Shown here one piece after another: positions 36,784 through 48,700 of a stretch of 64,000 nt of DNA. A program made the translations under genes and the position numbers. A model generated the notes under the pieces. The model did not search any database, had not been told where the DNA came from, and worked only from the letters and a program-made list of their open reading frames with translations. Within the stretch, counting starts at the first letter, position 1. Every line of letters begins with the position of its first letter. Source of the DNA: Zizania palustris (Eukaryota > Streptophyta > Magnoliopsida > Poales > Poaceae); the NCBI GenBank assembly GCA_019279435.1, contig JAAALK010000288.1, positions 55,169,624 through 55,233,623 of the forward strand, read 5' to 3'.

Positions 36784-36989
36784 AGCTAGTGAAAAATAGG
36801 TCCGAAGACCGAGGACTTTGATTGGTTTGGGAAGGCGAGGAAAGGCTTTCGAACTGCACTAAGAAGCCCCTTACCGAAGGGTGCGTGGAATCTTGGGACT
36901 CCGAAGCTCCCTCCGCAAGTGCTCTTCGAAGTGCAGTCAGCAGTAGAGAACTAGCTTCTAGAACTAGGTTCCCCACGGATGGTGCCAAC

Positions 36990-37484
36990 TGTTGGCGTAA
37001 AAGATTACGCTAACAGGTTCTCTAAGATTAAGAACTAACAAACAATGAATTCGTGTTGAGAACTATCTCAAGCCTCCGAATTGGATAATAGCTTAAGTAG
37101 CCTGAATGTGTGTATTGAATAGCTGAGTATTCGATGCCCATTACAGGTTAAGAAAGGGGGGTATTTATAGGCAAAAAAGTCTAAGGAAAAGACCTATTTA
37201 CCCCTCAATTACAACTGACATAGTGGAAACTATTCGGTACCCCGAATAGGGTTAAAATGGTAAAATCTACCCGGAGTAAGTAGATAAGCCAAACATATTA
37301 TCAACCTTGCAGTTTTCACCGGAGCTTCATATCCTGCGAAGGGTTCCTTCGGATTATAAGTCGAAGCACCCTTTGGCTTAACGACTCCACCACCTTCGGG
37401 CATAAGCTTATCAGCTCCGAAGCTGATAAATTATCTTAAACTGTTAATCTCTAAGTCCTGAAGGTGAAGTATTTTCCCCCAACA
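36990..37484 (-). repeat. 5' LTR of Tat element B
   Basis: 495 bp; on the minus strand it starts TGTTGGGGGAAAAT and ends TACGCCAACA. A TATAAATA box lies at 37162-37169. It is closely related to the LTR of element D (54162-54658) and more distantly to that of element C. Confidence 0.85.
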
Positions 37485-38453
37485 ATAAGCATGGTGGGTT
37501 CTGGGTGCAAGAGAAGGCATTGGTTAGTCATACCCAGGGCACTATAAGGACCGGTCTGCGGGATCTGTTGCAAAGCATTTCCGTATTAACCAAAATTCTA
37601 GTGGGTAAGGCCTAACTTGGAGTATGGGATGTTTCAACACGATGCACTGAGCGAAGGGGGCAAGTTGCATCCGCGAATGGCTTGTACCGACTAGGCACAA
37701 AAGGGGGTGCGACGTTATCCAATGCGTTGGAGCACCGACGAAACCTAATATGGTTGTCCTTGTGTTGAGGCGGTCCATATAAAGGGTTTTGGCATGAGTT
37801 CCTATGCCTTGGGTTATTTTAACACACTGCGGTGTGCAAGAATGAGTGCCTTATGGGTAAAATGGTATACCTCTGTTCAGAGTATAATCTTTTCGAAAAG
37901 CCATGCCCACGATCAAGGGCGAGCTAAGTGATGTTCACCACAATTAGTTTAATTATCTGGATGTGCATTGGGTGTTGGTTTATAAGAACTGATGTGCGAG
38001 GGAGTACTGTTGTACTACTCGAGTTAGTGGATGGTTTCAAACTCATTGTTTATATTCCGCTTAATAAACATGATAACATTAATTCCTTAATTACAAAAAT
38101 GTGCTTTTATGCAAAACAAGTCATATGCCTATCCTTGTTAATAACCTTGCATTAAATTGTATTTCGGTGGTTTGCTGAGTACTTTTGTACTCACCCTCAT
38201 TGACTAAACCTTTTATATATTGAGTTCTATGAAGACGATGGCCTAGAGTAGTTGTCCCAGTCAAAGAAGCGAGTCTTCGAGAAAGATGTTCATCGCCAAG
38301 ATTTTCTTTTTATTACCACTTCAGTGTAATAAAATAGCCCGCTAGCTATATTTTCTTTGATGTAAGGCGTTTGTCGTGTGATGAACATTTTGTAAGTTGA
38401 TTTTCTTAAGGAAATTCAATTGACTCGAAATTGCTTAATTTTGGGGCGTTACA
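37485..38453 (+). repeat. Tekay-like LTR, 3' part
   Basis: Aligns with the distal part of the LTR at 3581-14560 (about 5850 onward, without the CRM insertion) and ends GGGGCGTTACA. It was cut at its left end by the insertion of Tat element B. A second, diverged member of the same family. Confidence 0.8.
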
Positions 38454-38497
38454 GTAGGGGAGTCGAACGGAATAAGGAAGTTAAGCTATTACTAAAC

Positions 38498-38715
38498 TTA
38501 GTTGATCTCCTTCTCTTTGGGTTGATTGCTCCCTTCGGCTAGACCCTTCTTGCACCAGCCATATGTGAGGCCCCACTTGACATCTCTCCCACCCTGGACA
38601 ATCAGCTCGTCCGTGAGCTGGTAAGATGGATAATTCGCGCGAAACTCATCCAGTGCCACCCATGTCGCCTCGGTAGCTGGTATGTCTTTCCAATGTACCA
38701 AAACCTCCTGGGGTA
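38498..38715 (-). pseudogene. chromodomain end of a chromovirus integrase
   Basis: Minus-strand frame VHWKDIPATEATWVALDEFR and following, a chromodomain-like stretch of the kind at the C terminus of chromovirus integrases (perhaps the Reina branch), ending EGSNQPKEKEIN at the stop 38498-38500. It is cut at its N-terminal side, where copia gag sequence begins. Confidence 0.65.
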
Positions 38716-38838
38716 TGTCTTAGCCTTACCCTTCCTCTTTCTCTTTTTGCTCTCCTTCTGAACCATCATCACATGACTTGGAGATTTCTTGATATTCTCC
38801 TCAACAGTTTTGAGCATCCCATGCAACTCATCTTGTGT
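38716..38838 (-). pseudogene. copia gag C-terminal fragment
   Basis: Minus-strand peptide TQDELHGMLKTVEENIKKSP then HVMMVQKESKKRKRKGKAKT, a pattern known from the gag of many plant copia elements just before the zinc knuckle. It runs straight into the chromodomain remnant at about 38715. It continues the gag pieces at 51465-51594 and 53686-54149, separated by later insertions. Confidence 0.65.
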
Positions 38839-38866
38839 CTTCTTATTGGGGAATGGGGAAGCTATG

Positions 38867-39356
38867 TGTTGGGGGAAATTGCTTCACTTGGAAGACTTAG
38901 AGATCAATAAACACAAAGATTCCTTAAGCTTTGGAGCTGGTGGGCTCTTATTCGAAGGGGGAGGCGTCAAGCCGAAGGGTGCCTCGATATGACGTCCTGA
39001 GGAACCCTCCGCAGGATACGGAGGCTCCGAAGCAGGGCGACAAGATTGATAAGATGTCTGGCTTATCCATCCGTATTGGAGAGTTTTACCTTATTTAACC
39101 TTGCTTCGGGTACTGAACAGTCCCGTGATGTCGGTTGTAATCTAGGGGTAATTAGGTCTTTTCCTTAGATGTTTTTGCCTATAAATACCCCCCTCTCTAC
39201 CCTGTAAAAAGGATCCCCTCGATCATTTAATACACAGATTCGGACTACTTGAGTTATTATCCAATACGGAGGCTCGAGTAAGTTCTTAAACACAAGCATA
39301 TTGTTTGTTTGTTCTTGATAACAGAGAACCTCTTGGCACAATCTTTTGCGCCAACA
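38867..39356 (+). repeat. 5' LTR of Tat element C
   Basis: 490 bp, TGTTGGGGGAAATTGC to TTTTGCGCCAACA, with TATAAATA at 39180-39187 before CCCCCC. The primer region TTGGCGCCGTCCGTGGGG follows at 39358-39375. Confidence 0.92.
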
Positions 39357-39357
39357 G

Positions 39358-39375
39358 TTGGCGCCGTCCGTGGGG
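39358..39375 (+). other. primer binding site of Tat element C
   Basis: TTGGCGCCGTCCGTGGGG one base after the LTR end. It is the standard Tat-type primer region, different from the iMet type used by the CRM and copia elements here. Confidence 0.75.
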
Positions 39376-39561
39376 AACCAAGTTCTAAAAGCTTGCTCTC
39401 TACTACTGACCACACTTCGAAGAGCACTTACGGAGGGAGCCTCGGAGTCCCAAGATTCCGCACACCCTTCAGTAAGAGGCTTCTTAGGTGGTTCGAAGGC
39501 CCCCGCTCGCCTTCCCAGATCAAGCAAAGTCCCCGATCTTCAGATCTCTCCGCAAGTAGCT

Positions 39562-42500
39562 ATGCCTCCGAAGCGAAGCCAGGCCGTAGGTCCCCTCCGG
39601 AGGTCCCCTCGGACTGCAGGAGCGGGGCCCTCTGCCGCTCCAGCAATTCCCGAAGATACCACTGGGCGTCGAGTGCCCAGGGGTCCTCGAGCTCCTCCTA
39701 CGGTGCTTCAGACTGATTACGTCAGCTCCCAAGACCCGGAGCTACCCTTCGATGAAGACGAAAACCTTCCTGAAACCGAGGCTACTCAATTAGCCAGGCT
39801 TCAGGATGAAGTAGCTAGGTGGAGGCAAGAGGCTGCCGATCGCCTCCGCACTCAAGCCTCCACCGAGACTCCCGAAGGGCCTCATGATGGTGGTGCTCAC
39901 AACCCCCCAGAAGTTATCCAAGTGCCGGAGGAGGCCGAAAACGCATCTTTCGATGATGAGTCTCCGCTGCATCCGGACTTGCAAAGAGTCTCCTTTGATC
40001 CCAGGTTCAAGGCTTCGAAGTTACACAAGTACTCCGGTGGGTCAGATCCCGGAGAGTTCGCTCGCTCATATGCCCTGGCCATAGAAGAGAGCGGAGGGGT
40101 GCGCAACACGATGGTGAAGTGTTTCCCCCTCACTCTCGAGGGTGTGGCACTTCGATGGTTGTGGTCCTTGAAGCCAGGATCGATCAGGTCTTGGGAGCAG
40201 TTGAAGAAAAAGTTCGTGAGCAACTTCCAGGGTACCTTTGTGGCCCCGATGTCCATAGGAAGTTTGTTCCAAGTGAAGCAGCGGGCGGGAGAAACACTCC
40301 GTGAATACTTCACACGCTTCGCCCACACCAAGTCACAAATTAAAGGCATGTCTACCTCTTCGATAGTCGACGCCGCCCACGAAGGGGTGCTAAACCCCGA
40401 CCTCCTCAGCAAACTCCACCGGTAGCCGGTGACGTCTGTGGCGCATCTCATGGCGTACTTCGAACAGTATGCCAAGGCGGAGGAAGGTTGTCTCCGGTGG
40501 ACCGGAGCCCCCTAACCTACCCTCCGAGAAGTCAAGACAGAGCCTGAAGCCTCGGCTCCTCTGCACCCCCCTCAAGATAACCGCTTCAACGAGCACAGGC
40601 GAGGGAAGAAGCATTTCCGTTCAGATGTGCTAAACATTACGCCCTCCGCCCCGAAGGCACCTGCCAATTTTCAGCAGGTACAGAACTTCAAGGCCGGGGC
40701 CCCGAGGCCTCAAGAGAGAGCGCCAGGCAGGCGCCAGAGTTTTTTCTGTTGCATGCATGGCGACAACAGAAGCCATGACACGAAGGACTGCAAGTCGGTG
40801 TTAACCCTTCGGGGCGAATACCTAGGACGAAGTACCAGGAGGGGCACTTCAGATCGAGCCCCACCGGCGGCACGTTCGGAACCTGTGCAGATCGTGGCCC
40901 AGGCCAGTGTCCCAGAAACCCCCATGCGACTTCCGGTGGCCAATATTATGCCACCACCGAAGCAGGAAGACCCACAAGACTGCGGCAAGAGGGTGGTCCT
41001 GCCCATCTCCAGAGGGGGGACCCTTGGAAGCATGTCAAAAAGGCAGCGGCGTGAGTACATCCACGAGGTTGGGCACATTGGGACTTCGAGTTCCGCAGAG
41101 GGAATGCCAAAGTGGTCCCATGTGCCCATCTCGTTTACTGCTAGTGATGCCGTAGGGGTGAAGTTCCCTCATGCCGACCCCTTGGTCATTTCTGCAGACA
41201 TAGCAGGGGTAGAGGTCCGAAGGATCCTGTTGGACGGCGGAAACTCCGCAAACATACTTTTCGTCCAGGCCTTCGATCAAATGTGCATCTCCCGAAAGCA
41301 CCTGCTTCTAGCGGCCCGGCCGCTCCAAGGGTTCTCAGGACCGCCTCTTGATGCCCTCGGCCAGATAGGCCTCGAGGTTGCCTTCGGAGAGGGGCCTCTG
41401 GCCAGGATAGAAGAGGTGATCTTCGATGTTGTTGACGCCCCCTATGCTTACAATGCAATCTTCGGAAGAGGGATGCTGAACCAGTTCGGGGCTATAGGGC
41501 ACCACAATTATCTTTGTCTCAAGATGCCCACGCAAGGTGGAGTGATTACTATTGCAGGAGACCAAGCTATAGCTCGGAGAACGGAGTATGGTCACGGGCA
41601 ACCGATTGATCCCCGGCAAGTGCACAGTGTAGCAGAAGGCGCCGAAGAGGCAACGGAGGTCGCTGGAGAATCACCAGAGGTCTTGAACCTTTCAAAAGGA
41701 ATCTCTCTCAAGCCGAGCCCAGAAGGTGAAGTTGAGACGAGGATAATTTCAAAAGATGGCAAAGAGTATCCAGTGCAGTTCAGCAAAGGGCTATCCCCGG
41801 AGATAACCGCCTCATTGGAAGAAGTCGTCAAGCAGAATCTGGACGTCTTTGCCTGGACCGACGAAGACATCATCGGGGTGGATCGAAGCATCATCGAGCA
41901 TAGCATGCTTGTCAACCCGAAGGCCAAGCCAGTGCGCCAGGGGCTCCGCAATCTGTCTGCAGAAAGAGCAAGCCTCGCCAAGACCGAAGTAGAGAAACTG
42001 TTAAGGGCTGGCATCATTAGGGAGGTAGCCCATACCGAGTGGTTGGCTAACCCTGTTTTTGTAAGGAAGAAGGACTCGAACAAATGGCGCATGTGTATTG
42101 ACTTTACTTCATTAAATAAAGCATGCCCGCGAGACCCCTACCCGATGCCCCGAATAGATCAACTAGTGGATTCCACAGCAGGCTCCGAATTGCTAAGCTT
42201 CCTCGACGCTTATTCTGGGTATCATCAAGTCTGGCTGAAACGCGAAGACGAGGCCAAGACAAGCTTCATAACTCCTTCCGGAGTATTTTGCTATGTAAGA
42301 ATGCCTTTTGGCCTTCGGAATGCCGGAGCCACCTTTTCACGTTTAATAGCTAAGGCTCTAGGTCATCAAATAGGCCGAAATGTCGAAGCCTACATGGATG
42401 ATATTGTAATAAAAAGTGCTCAAAAGCACCAGCATAGCCTAGACCTAGCTGAAACATTTGAGAGCCTCCGAGCTTGTGGAGTATGCCTCAACCCAGAAAA

Positions 42501-44928
42501 ATGTATATTTAGAGCCCAAGCAGGGAAGCTACTAGGGTACTTAGTTTCGAGCAGAGGAATCGAAGCTAGCCCAACGCAAATAAGTGCACTGCAAAGAATG
42601 GCTCCGCCAGGAAATTTGAAGCAAGTCCAGAAGCTAGCAGGAAGGCTCGCAGCCCTTAGCAGATTCCTGGCCAGGTCAGCAGAGCGAAGCCTCCCAATTT
42701 TCAAAGCCCTAAAGGGGTCCGAGAGCTTCAGTTGGACACCGGAATGCCAGAAAAGCTATGATGACATAAAAGCATACCTCGGAATCTTGTCAACACTTAC
42801 TGTGCCCCATCCAGAAGAAACACTTCTCCTTTATCTTGCAGCAACAGGCTCCGTAGTAAGCGCAGTTCTGGTCCGGGAAGTTGAGCTTAAGGGAAAGCTG
42901 GTGCAGAACCCAGTTTATTTTGTGTCAGAAGCTTTGTCCGGAGCTAAGATAAGATACTCCGAGCTCGAGAAATTTGCTTATGCCCTAGTAATGGCCTCGC
43001 GAAAGCTAAGGCATTATTTTTTGGCGCATAACCTAATCATTCCAACCTCGTATCCTCTGGGGGATATGCTCCGGAGCAAAGACTCTACAGGAAGAATTGG
43101 AAAGTGGGCTGTTGAGCTAGCCCCCTTCGGAATCTCCTTCACGGCAAGAACAGCTATCAAATCTCAAATCATAGATGACTTCGTAGCAGAGTGGACTCCA
43201 TCTGCCGTTTGGGCCCCGGAAGAACCCTCCGAAGGTTTATGGATGATATTTTCTGATGGAGCTTATCAGGCATCCGGTGCCAGAGCAGGGTCGGTCATCA
43301 TATCACCATCAAGGCAGAAAGCCATGTATTCTGTGAGGCTAAATTTTAAAACCACCAATAACATCGCAGAATACGAAGGGGTTCTGCTAGGCCTCCGAAA
43401 GGCTAAAGCACTCGGAGCTGCAAGGATAATGATTAAGATAGATTCCCAAGTCGTCGCAGGGCATATTGATAAAAGTTTTCAAGCAAAGAACATGCATCTA
43501 GCACAATACCTTGAAGAAATCCGCAAGGCTGAAGCAGAATTCAAAGGATTCACTGTTCGGAGTATCCCTCGAGCAGATAATCATCTCGTAGATATTCTGG
43601 CAAAAGCTGTAGCTAGAGCGGTAGACCTCCTAGAGGGTGCTTTCTACGAAGAACTAATGCAGCCCGCAGCTAGCCATGTACCTTCTGCAGAAGTACTGTG
43701 CATTCTGGCTACAGATTGGCGGGCCCCGATTATGAGTATATTGCAAGATGGCATAGATCCCTCAGAAGGTCCGTATGCCCGAAGATTGCAAGCAAGAGCC
43801 AGAAATTACAAGCTTGTCAACGGAGTATTGTACAAAGCTGGCGTTTGCTCCCCTCTACCCCGATGCATCTCCAAACCCGAAGGTCAAGATATACTTCGAG
43901 ACATTCACGAAGGTTTGTGCGGAAGTCATCTGGCACCTCGAGCTCTAGCTGGCAAGACACTTCGTCAGGGGCTTTACTGGCCAACAATAGTGAGAGATGC
44001 GGAGGAATTGGTTCGAACATGTCAAGGCTGCCAATGGATGGGCAGGCAAAGCCACCGTCCGCCAGTTCAACTACAAGTTATTGCCCCGGTGTAGCCAATG
44101 GCTCGATGGGGCATGGACATCATAGGCCCTTTTCCAATGGCAAAAGGTGGCTTGAAGTTTGCGGTAGTAGCAATCGAATATTTTTCGAAGTGGGTTGAAG
44201 CAGAACCATTGACTGCTATCACCTCGAGGAACGTGCAAAAATTTTTCTGGCAGAACATTATATGCAGGTTCGGAGTGCCAAGGGAGTTGACAGTGGATAA
44301 TGGAACCCAGTTTGAAGATGACACATTCCAAGCATTTTGCGAAGAGTTGGGCATTAACTTGTGCTTCGCCGCAGTACGCCATCCACAGTCCAACGGAGCT
44401 ATAGAAAGAGCCAATGGGAACATTCTATCCGGTTTAAATCGAAGGATTGTGGGGCTAGCCAAAGGGTTGTGGGTCGAAGAGCTCCCCAAGATCTTGTGGT
44501 CCATTCGAACCACTCAAACTAGATCCACAGGTTTTACCCCATTCAGACTACTCTTCGGAGATGAAGCCATGACTCCTACGGAGCTCAAAGGGGGATCCCT
44601 TCGTGCGATGCAGCCCGGAGGCGAAGATGACAGAAAAACTCCGTTGTACTTATCAGAAGAAACAAGGCTTCGAGCTGTTGCCAACCTAACGAAGTACCAA
44701 GGACAAACAAAAACATGGTATGACCCGAAGATAAAGCCAAACGAGCTTAGACCAGGTCATCTAGTTTTGCGAAGTGTAATAGCGCCGGGGAAGCTAGGGA
44801 ATAAATGGGAAGAACCATATATTATCCTACGCTCAGGACGCCCCGGATCGTTTAAATTAGCTAATTTAGAAGGAGAGGAGTTGAAACATGCGTGGCATGC
44901 AGAGCAACTTAAGCGTTATTACGCTTAG
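39562..44928 (+). pseudogene. Tat element C gag-pol polyprotein, one frame with three stops
   Basis: ATG at 39562 (MPPKRSQAVGP), stop at 44926-44928; the whole stretch keeps one reading frame. Gag runs to about 41000, with the Cys/His cluster CCMHGDNRSHDTKDC (about 40749-40793). Then protease with LDGGNSANILF (about 41230), reverse transcriptase with YMDDIVIKS (about 42392-42418), RNase H, archaeal-type RNase H (SDGAYQASGA near 43255, NIAEYEG near 43363, KIDSQVV near 43436), integrase zinc finger (HEGLCGSH...CQGC, 43909-44031) and DDE core (WGMDIIGPFP, VDNGTQF, HPQSNGAIERAN). Stops: TAG at 40423-40425 (sister copies have Lys), TAA at 40513-40515 and TAG at 44092-44094 (sister copies have Trp). 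No frameshift was seen. The element could move only with enzymes from elsewhere. Confidence 0.9.
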
Positions 44929-45757
44929 GGGCTCCTTGTAATCACTTGTAAAGCTTCCTTTTCTAAATAAAAGCGGGGGGTCGAATTTTGTTTACTCTTC
45001 GAGTATCCCTTACTTCGGATGGACGCATCAGGAGGACGGAGATGCTTGCAGAGTCAAGCATCTTTCCCAAGACCCAGACAGCAGTCTGCGAACCATGGGT
45101 TCAAGGACTCCGCTGCTAGACTACGGATTCCAGGCTCCGGCCTGTTAGGATCCGTAGAAGAGTCTAAGGACTTTAAACGAACAGATTTTCGGCCTCCGGG
45201 TTCGAAGTATCTGTAAAAGAGCCGAAGGTGGCCAGCCTACGGATTCCAGGCTCCGGCCTGTTAGGATCCGTAGAAGAGTCTAAGGACTTTAAACGAACAG
45301 ATTTCCGGCATCCGGGTTCGAAGTATCTGTAAAAGAGATGAAGGTGGCCAGCCTACGGATTCCAGGATCTAGCCTGTTAGGATCCGTAGAAGAGTCTAAG
45401 GACTTTAAACGAACAGATTTCCGGCCTCCGGGTTCGAAGTATCTGTAAAAGAGCTGAAGGTGGCCATCCTACGGATTCCAAGCTCCGGCTTGTCAGGATA
45501 CATAGAAGAGTCTAAGGACTTTAAATAAAGTTTCAAAGCCCAAGCTAACGAGACGTTTAAAAAAAGAGAATCAAAAGTCCTAAGCGACAAGTACAAATGT
45601 TAAGTGTAATACGAAGCATCAAGTAATCCGGCATAGCATTGTGTCCGGCGAACCCTTTACATAGCAAAGGGTCCCCCACCCACAAGGAGGGGTAGGAGGG
45701 TAAAAAGCAAACAAAATACTTTCGGAACAATTCACATTAATCCACCGTACTTGTACA
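44929..45757. other. spacer between convergent gag-pol and aORF
   Basis: 829 bp between the two stop codons. It contains the 116-bp tandem repeats (45121 to about 45525) and the hairpin sequence (about 45672-45694, minus sense). No coding frame beyond repeat-derived ones. Confidence 0.7.
45121..45525 (+). repeat. 116-bp tandem repeat, about 3.5 copies (element C)
   Basis: Units start CTACGGATTCCA at 45121, 45237, 45353 and 45469, exactly 116 bp apart. Each unit has two related 58-bp halves: one with GGATCCGTAGAAGAGTCTAA and one with GTATCTGTAAAAGAG. Hence a dimeric unit built from a 58-bp monomer. Confidence 0.9.
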
Positions 45758-48700
45758 TCAGGAGAAGTTTTGGTCCAAGCCTACGAAAAATCGAAGACCC
45801 TGTCGGCCTCTGGAGCTACCCCTTCGGCTACTCTGTCCTTCGGAGCTCGAAGCTGCCGGTTTAGTCCTTTTCGTCCGCGCACCTCTTTTCTTCTTCGAGG
45901 CTCGCAGTTTCTTTTGCTCCTCTTGGAGCTCGGCCCAGGTCAGAAGCCTTTCAGAGTTAACCTCCGTAGGGTCCTCGGCCTAACACTCCAAGTCAGACCA
46001 ATTCATGTGTTCGGAAGATGAGGATGCCGTCTCTTTCTCCTCTTCCTTGATATACGCCAAGACCTCGTGAAAAATTTCGGGAGGTATCTCCCCTTTGTCT
46101 CCACGAGGAACAGAGAAGCGAGATCGGCGGTAGGGCCTTAAGCTCTCGAGGTTTGTCCACTCCTTTCGGAGCCCTTCGATAAACTCCAGTATTTCGAGGT
46201 CAAAATTCGAAGGGCACGACAAAACGTAAAAAAGAAAGCACAACACCCAAACGAGTTTCTTGATTATAACTTTTTCATTGATTAAAGGGGCTTTACAGCA
46301 GTTTGCATACATCGTGACCCTAAGAGCTAGACCTGCGGGTCGGTTGGCGGAGCAGGGATTGCCGAAGCTGGCGACGCAGGAGGTGGGGGCTTTGTCTGCG
46401 CCTGTTTCTGCCGTCGGGCCTCGTCAATCCAAGCTTTGGCCGCAGCCTTGTGGTCTGACTTCCAGGTTGACCGGAAGGCTTCCCAAGCCAAAGCTACGTC
46501 CGACGAAGGGCGCAGCAGGTCTTCGGAGGCAAAGCTTCCAGGGATCGAACCCTCGACTGAACCAAGAGGGATCCGAAGGGACTCGAGGTGGTTAAGAACT
46601 CCGATACCGGTGCACTGCCCAGAGATCTCCCTGTACCGAATGCCGGAGTTCATCATCAGCGACGCTGCCACTTGGATCCTCTTCAGCTTTCGATCGAGGG
46701 GTTCGCGGGTTGCTGTAGAAGACGAAGGGCACATAGTGCCGAAGTATTCCAAGGTACCTTGAAGGGCGTCCAAGGTACGTTCTGCCACACTAGCATTCTT
46801 CTTCTTCGTTGCTTCCAGCCCCGCAGCAGTAGCCGACACCTCGGCCACCTGGAGCATTAAAGAGCTCTTCTGGGCCATCACTTGGTTGAGAGCCCCTTGG
46901 AGCTCCACCAACTGGGCGCTCGAAGTGGCCGCCGATTGACGAAGCCTTTCAACTTCTGCCCGAAGAACTACGCGTTCAGCTTCAACCTCTTGGGCCGAAA
47001 TGCGGAGCGCGTCGTTCTCTTCCCGCGTCATTCGGAGAGCTTCGTCGACCGCCGCCCTGGCCCCCCGTTCCGCTAAAGCTTCCTCCTCTTGCCTAAGGGA
47101 TCTTTCGTGGGAGTCATTAAGGGCGGTTTGGAGGGTGGTAACCTTCCTTTTGAGTCGATTAATTTCGACCTCGTTGGAAGTCGTTGCTGCTCTAGCAAGG
47201 ACGAATTGCTGCAAAGAAAAAGGAACAAGTAAGTACCAAAGTATTTGTAACCATTAATTCGAATTAGCTATGGTGTTCTTCATACCTGTAGGGCAGCCCT
47301 TTCGAGGGCCATGTTGAGCGTCGAAGCCCTAGCTTCACTCAAAACGGAGACCAGGTACGAATTGGCGATGTCCTGGCTCTTCTCTCCTAGGGGCTCCAGG
47401 AGCGCTCGGAGGCCTAACCGGTGCTCTAAGAACGAAGCCAGCAAAGGAAGCCAAGACGAAGCTTGGCGGTCGTCTGTCGTGGCCTCTTCCTCCGAGTTGT
47501 TGACTGAAGTCGTCGCGAGGCCGGGGGGAAGGCCGAGGCTAGCCATGCTTTTGCCCCTCCCCGGCACGAAGGCCGGCGCTATGGCTGAAGCAGAAGTAGC
47601 CCTTTCTTCAGTGGCTACCCCTTCGACCGGAGTCGCGTCCGCAGGGGCGACCTCGGTCGCCGGAGCCGCTACAGAGAGGACGACTTCACTTCCCGAATCC
47701 GCTCCGGTGGGCACGACTTCCGTTCCGGCGGGCACGACTTCCGCTAACTGGCATGGAGTGTCCGAAGGAGCAGGAGGGTCCGCCTGGGCCACGACCCTCG
47801 AAGATGCTAGGACTTCATGTGCAGCCGGGGCTTCGTCACCTTTCGAGGTACCTATCTTGTCAAGAGATTTGATAAGTATTTACAAGAAAAGATTGCTGTA
47901 GGTATCCGATAAGATAGGAGAGTCAAGGCGTACCTTCGGAGGCCCCGTGAGGCAAGATCGTCGGATCCTCCAGAACTTCGTACAACTGAAGGATATCCTC
48001 GAAGTCGTCTCCCGAGGTCCTCTCCGCCACATTCCCTGCCAGAGCTGCGACTCCCACCGTGACCAACCCAGTTACAGGTGTGTTGGGAGTGGTGGAGTCT
48101 GAGTCCAGATTAACGACAGTGGGCACGGAGGCGAGCGTTGGATCTACAGCAGCAACCTCCCGAGCAGAGGTTCCGTCTGGGACTTCCCCTATATCTTTGT
48201 CGTCCTCCAGGAGGTAATTCTCGAGGCTCGACGCTAACTGGACGTCGGAGCCCTCAGGCTCCTCGGAGGCTGAGCTCCGAGCATCCGGGGACGAAGCTGA
48301 CTGAGGCAGGGGTCAGCTGCGAAGGGATCTTCGCCACCTTCTTCTTCTTAGACGGTGGCTTGCTGGCTCTCTTGGGTGGTTCAGCAACGGTCTTCCATTT
48401 CCGGGCAACTGCCCCAGTTACGGCGAAGTCGGGAAGAGGAGGGGGCTCCATCCCGAGAGCTCCCCACACTCTGTTGGAGCGTTCCCAGCTCCCCACTAGC
48501 TCCAGCCTTCGCTGCTTTTCAGCCACTGAAGGAGCTCCGAGGACCCGTTCGGTGGCCTGAGCTATGTCCTCCGGAGCCAATGCCAAAGGAGCCGCTGAAG
48601 AAAAGGGGTAACGCGTCATAAGTATATTATTCTTATCATATAAATGCAGTAATGCAGGAATTGAAGTCTTACCTAGGGTTCGGAGATCACCCTCCGAGGC

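Larger units (their letters stand above)
30061..37484 (-). mobile_element. Tat-lineage Ty3/gypsy element B, decayed, left end lost
   Basis: Minus-strand element with 5' LTR (36990-37484), gag-pol (36783 to 31449), 116-bp repeats, and only the last part of the antisense gene. It inserted into a Tekay-like LTR: its right flank ATAAG (37485-37489) equals the uninterrupted sequence at about 5851-5855. The left partner and the 3' LTR are missing. It has more stops and shifts than elements A and C. Confidence 0.8.

Noticed and set aside
41035..42704. Minus-strand frames of 70-170 codons opposite Tat element C pol
   Set aside because: Shadows of the conserved pol frame; the other Tat copies do not keep them, unlike the aORF.
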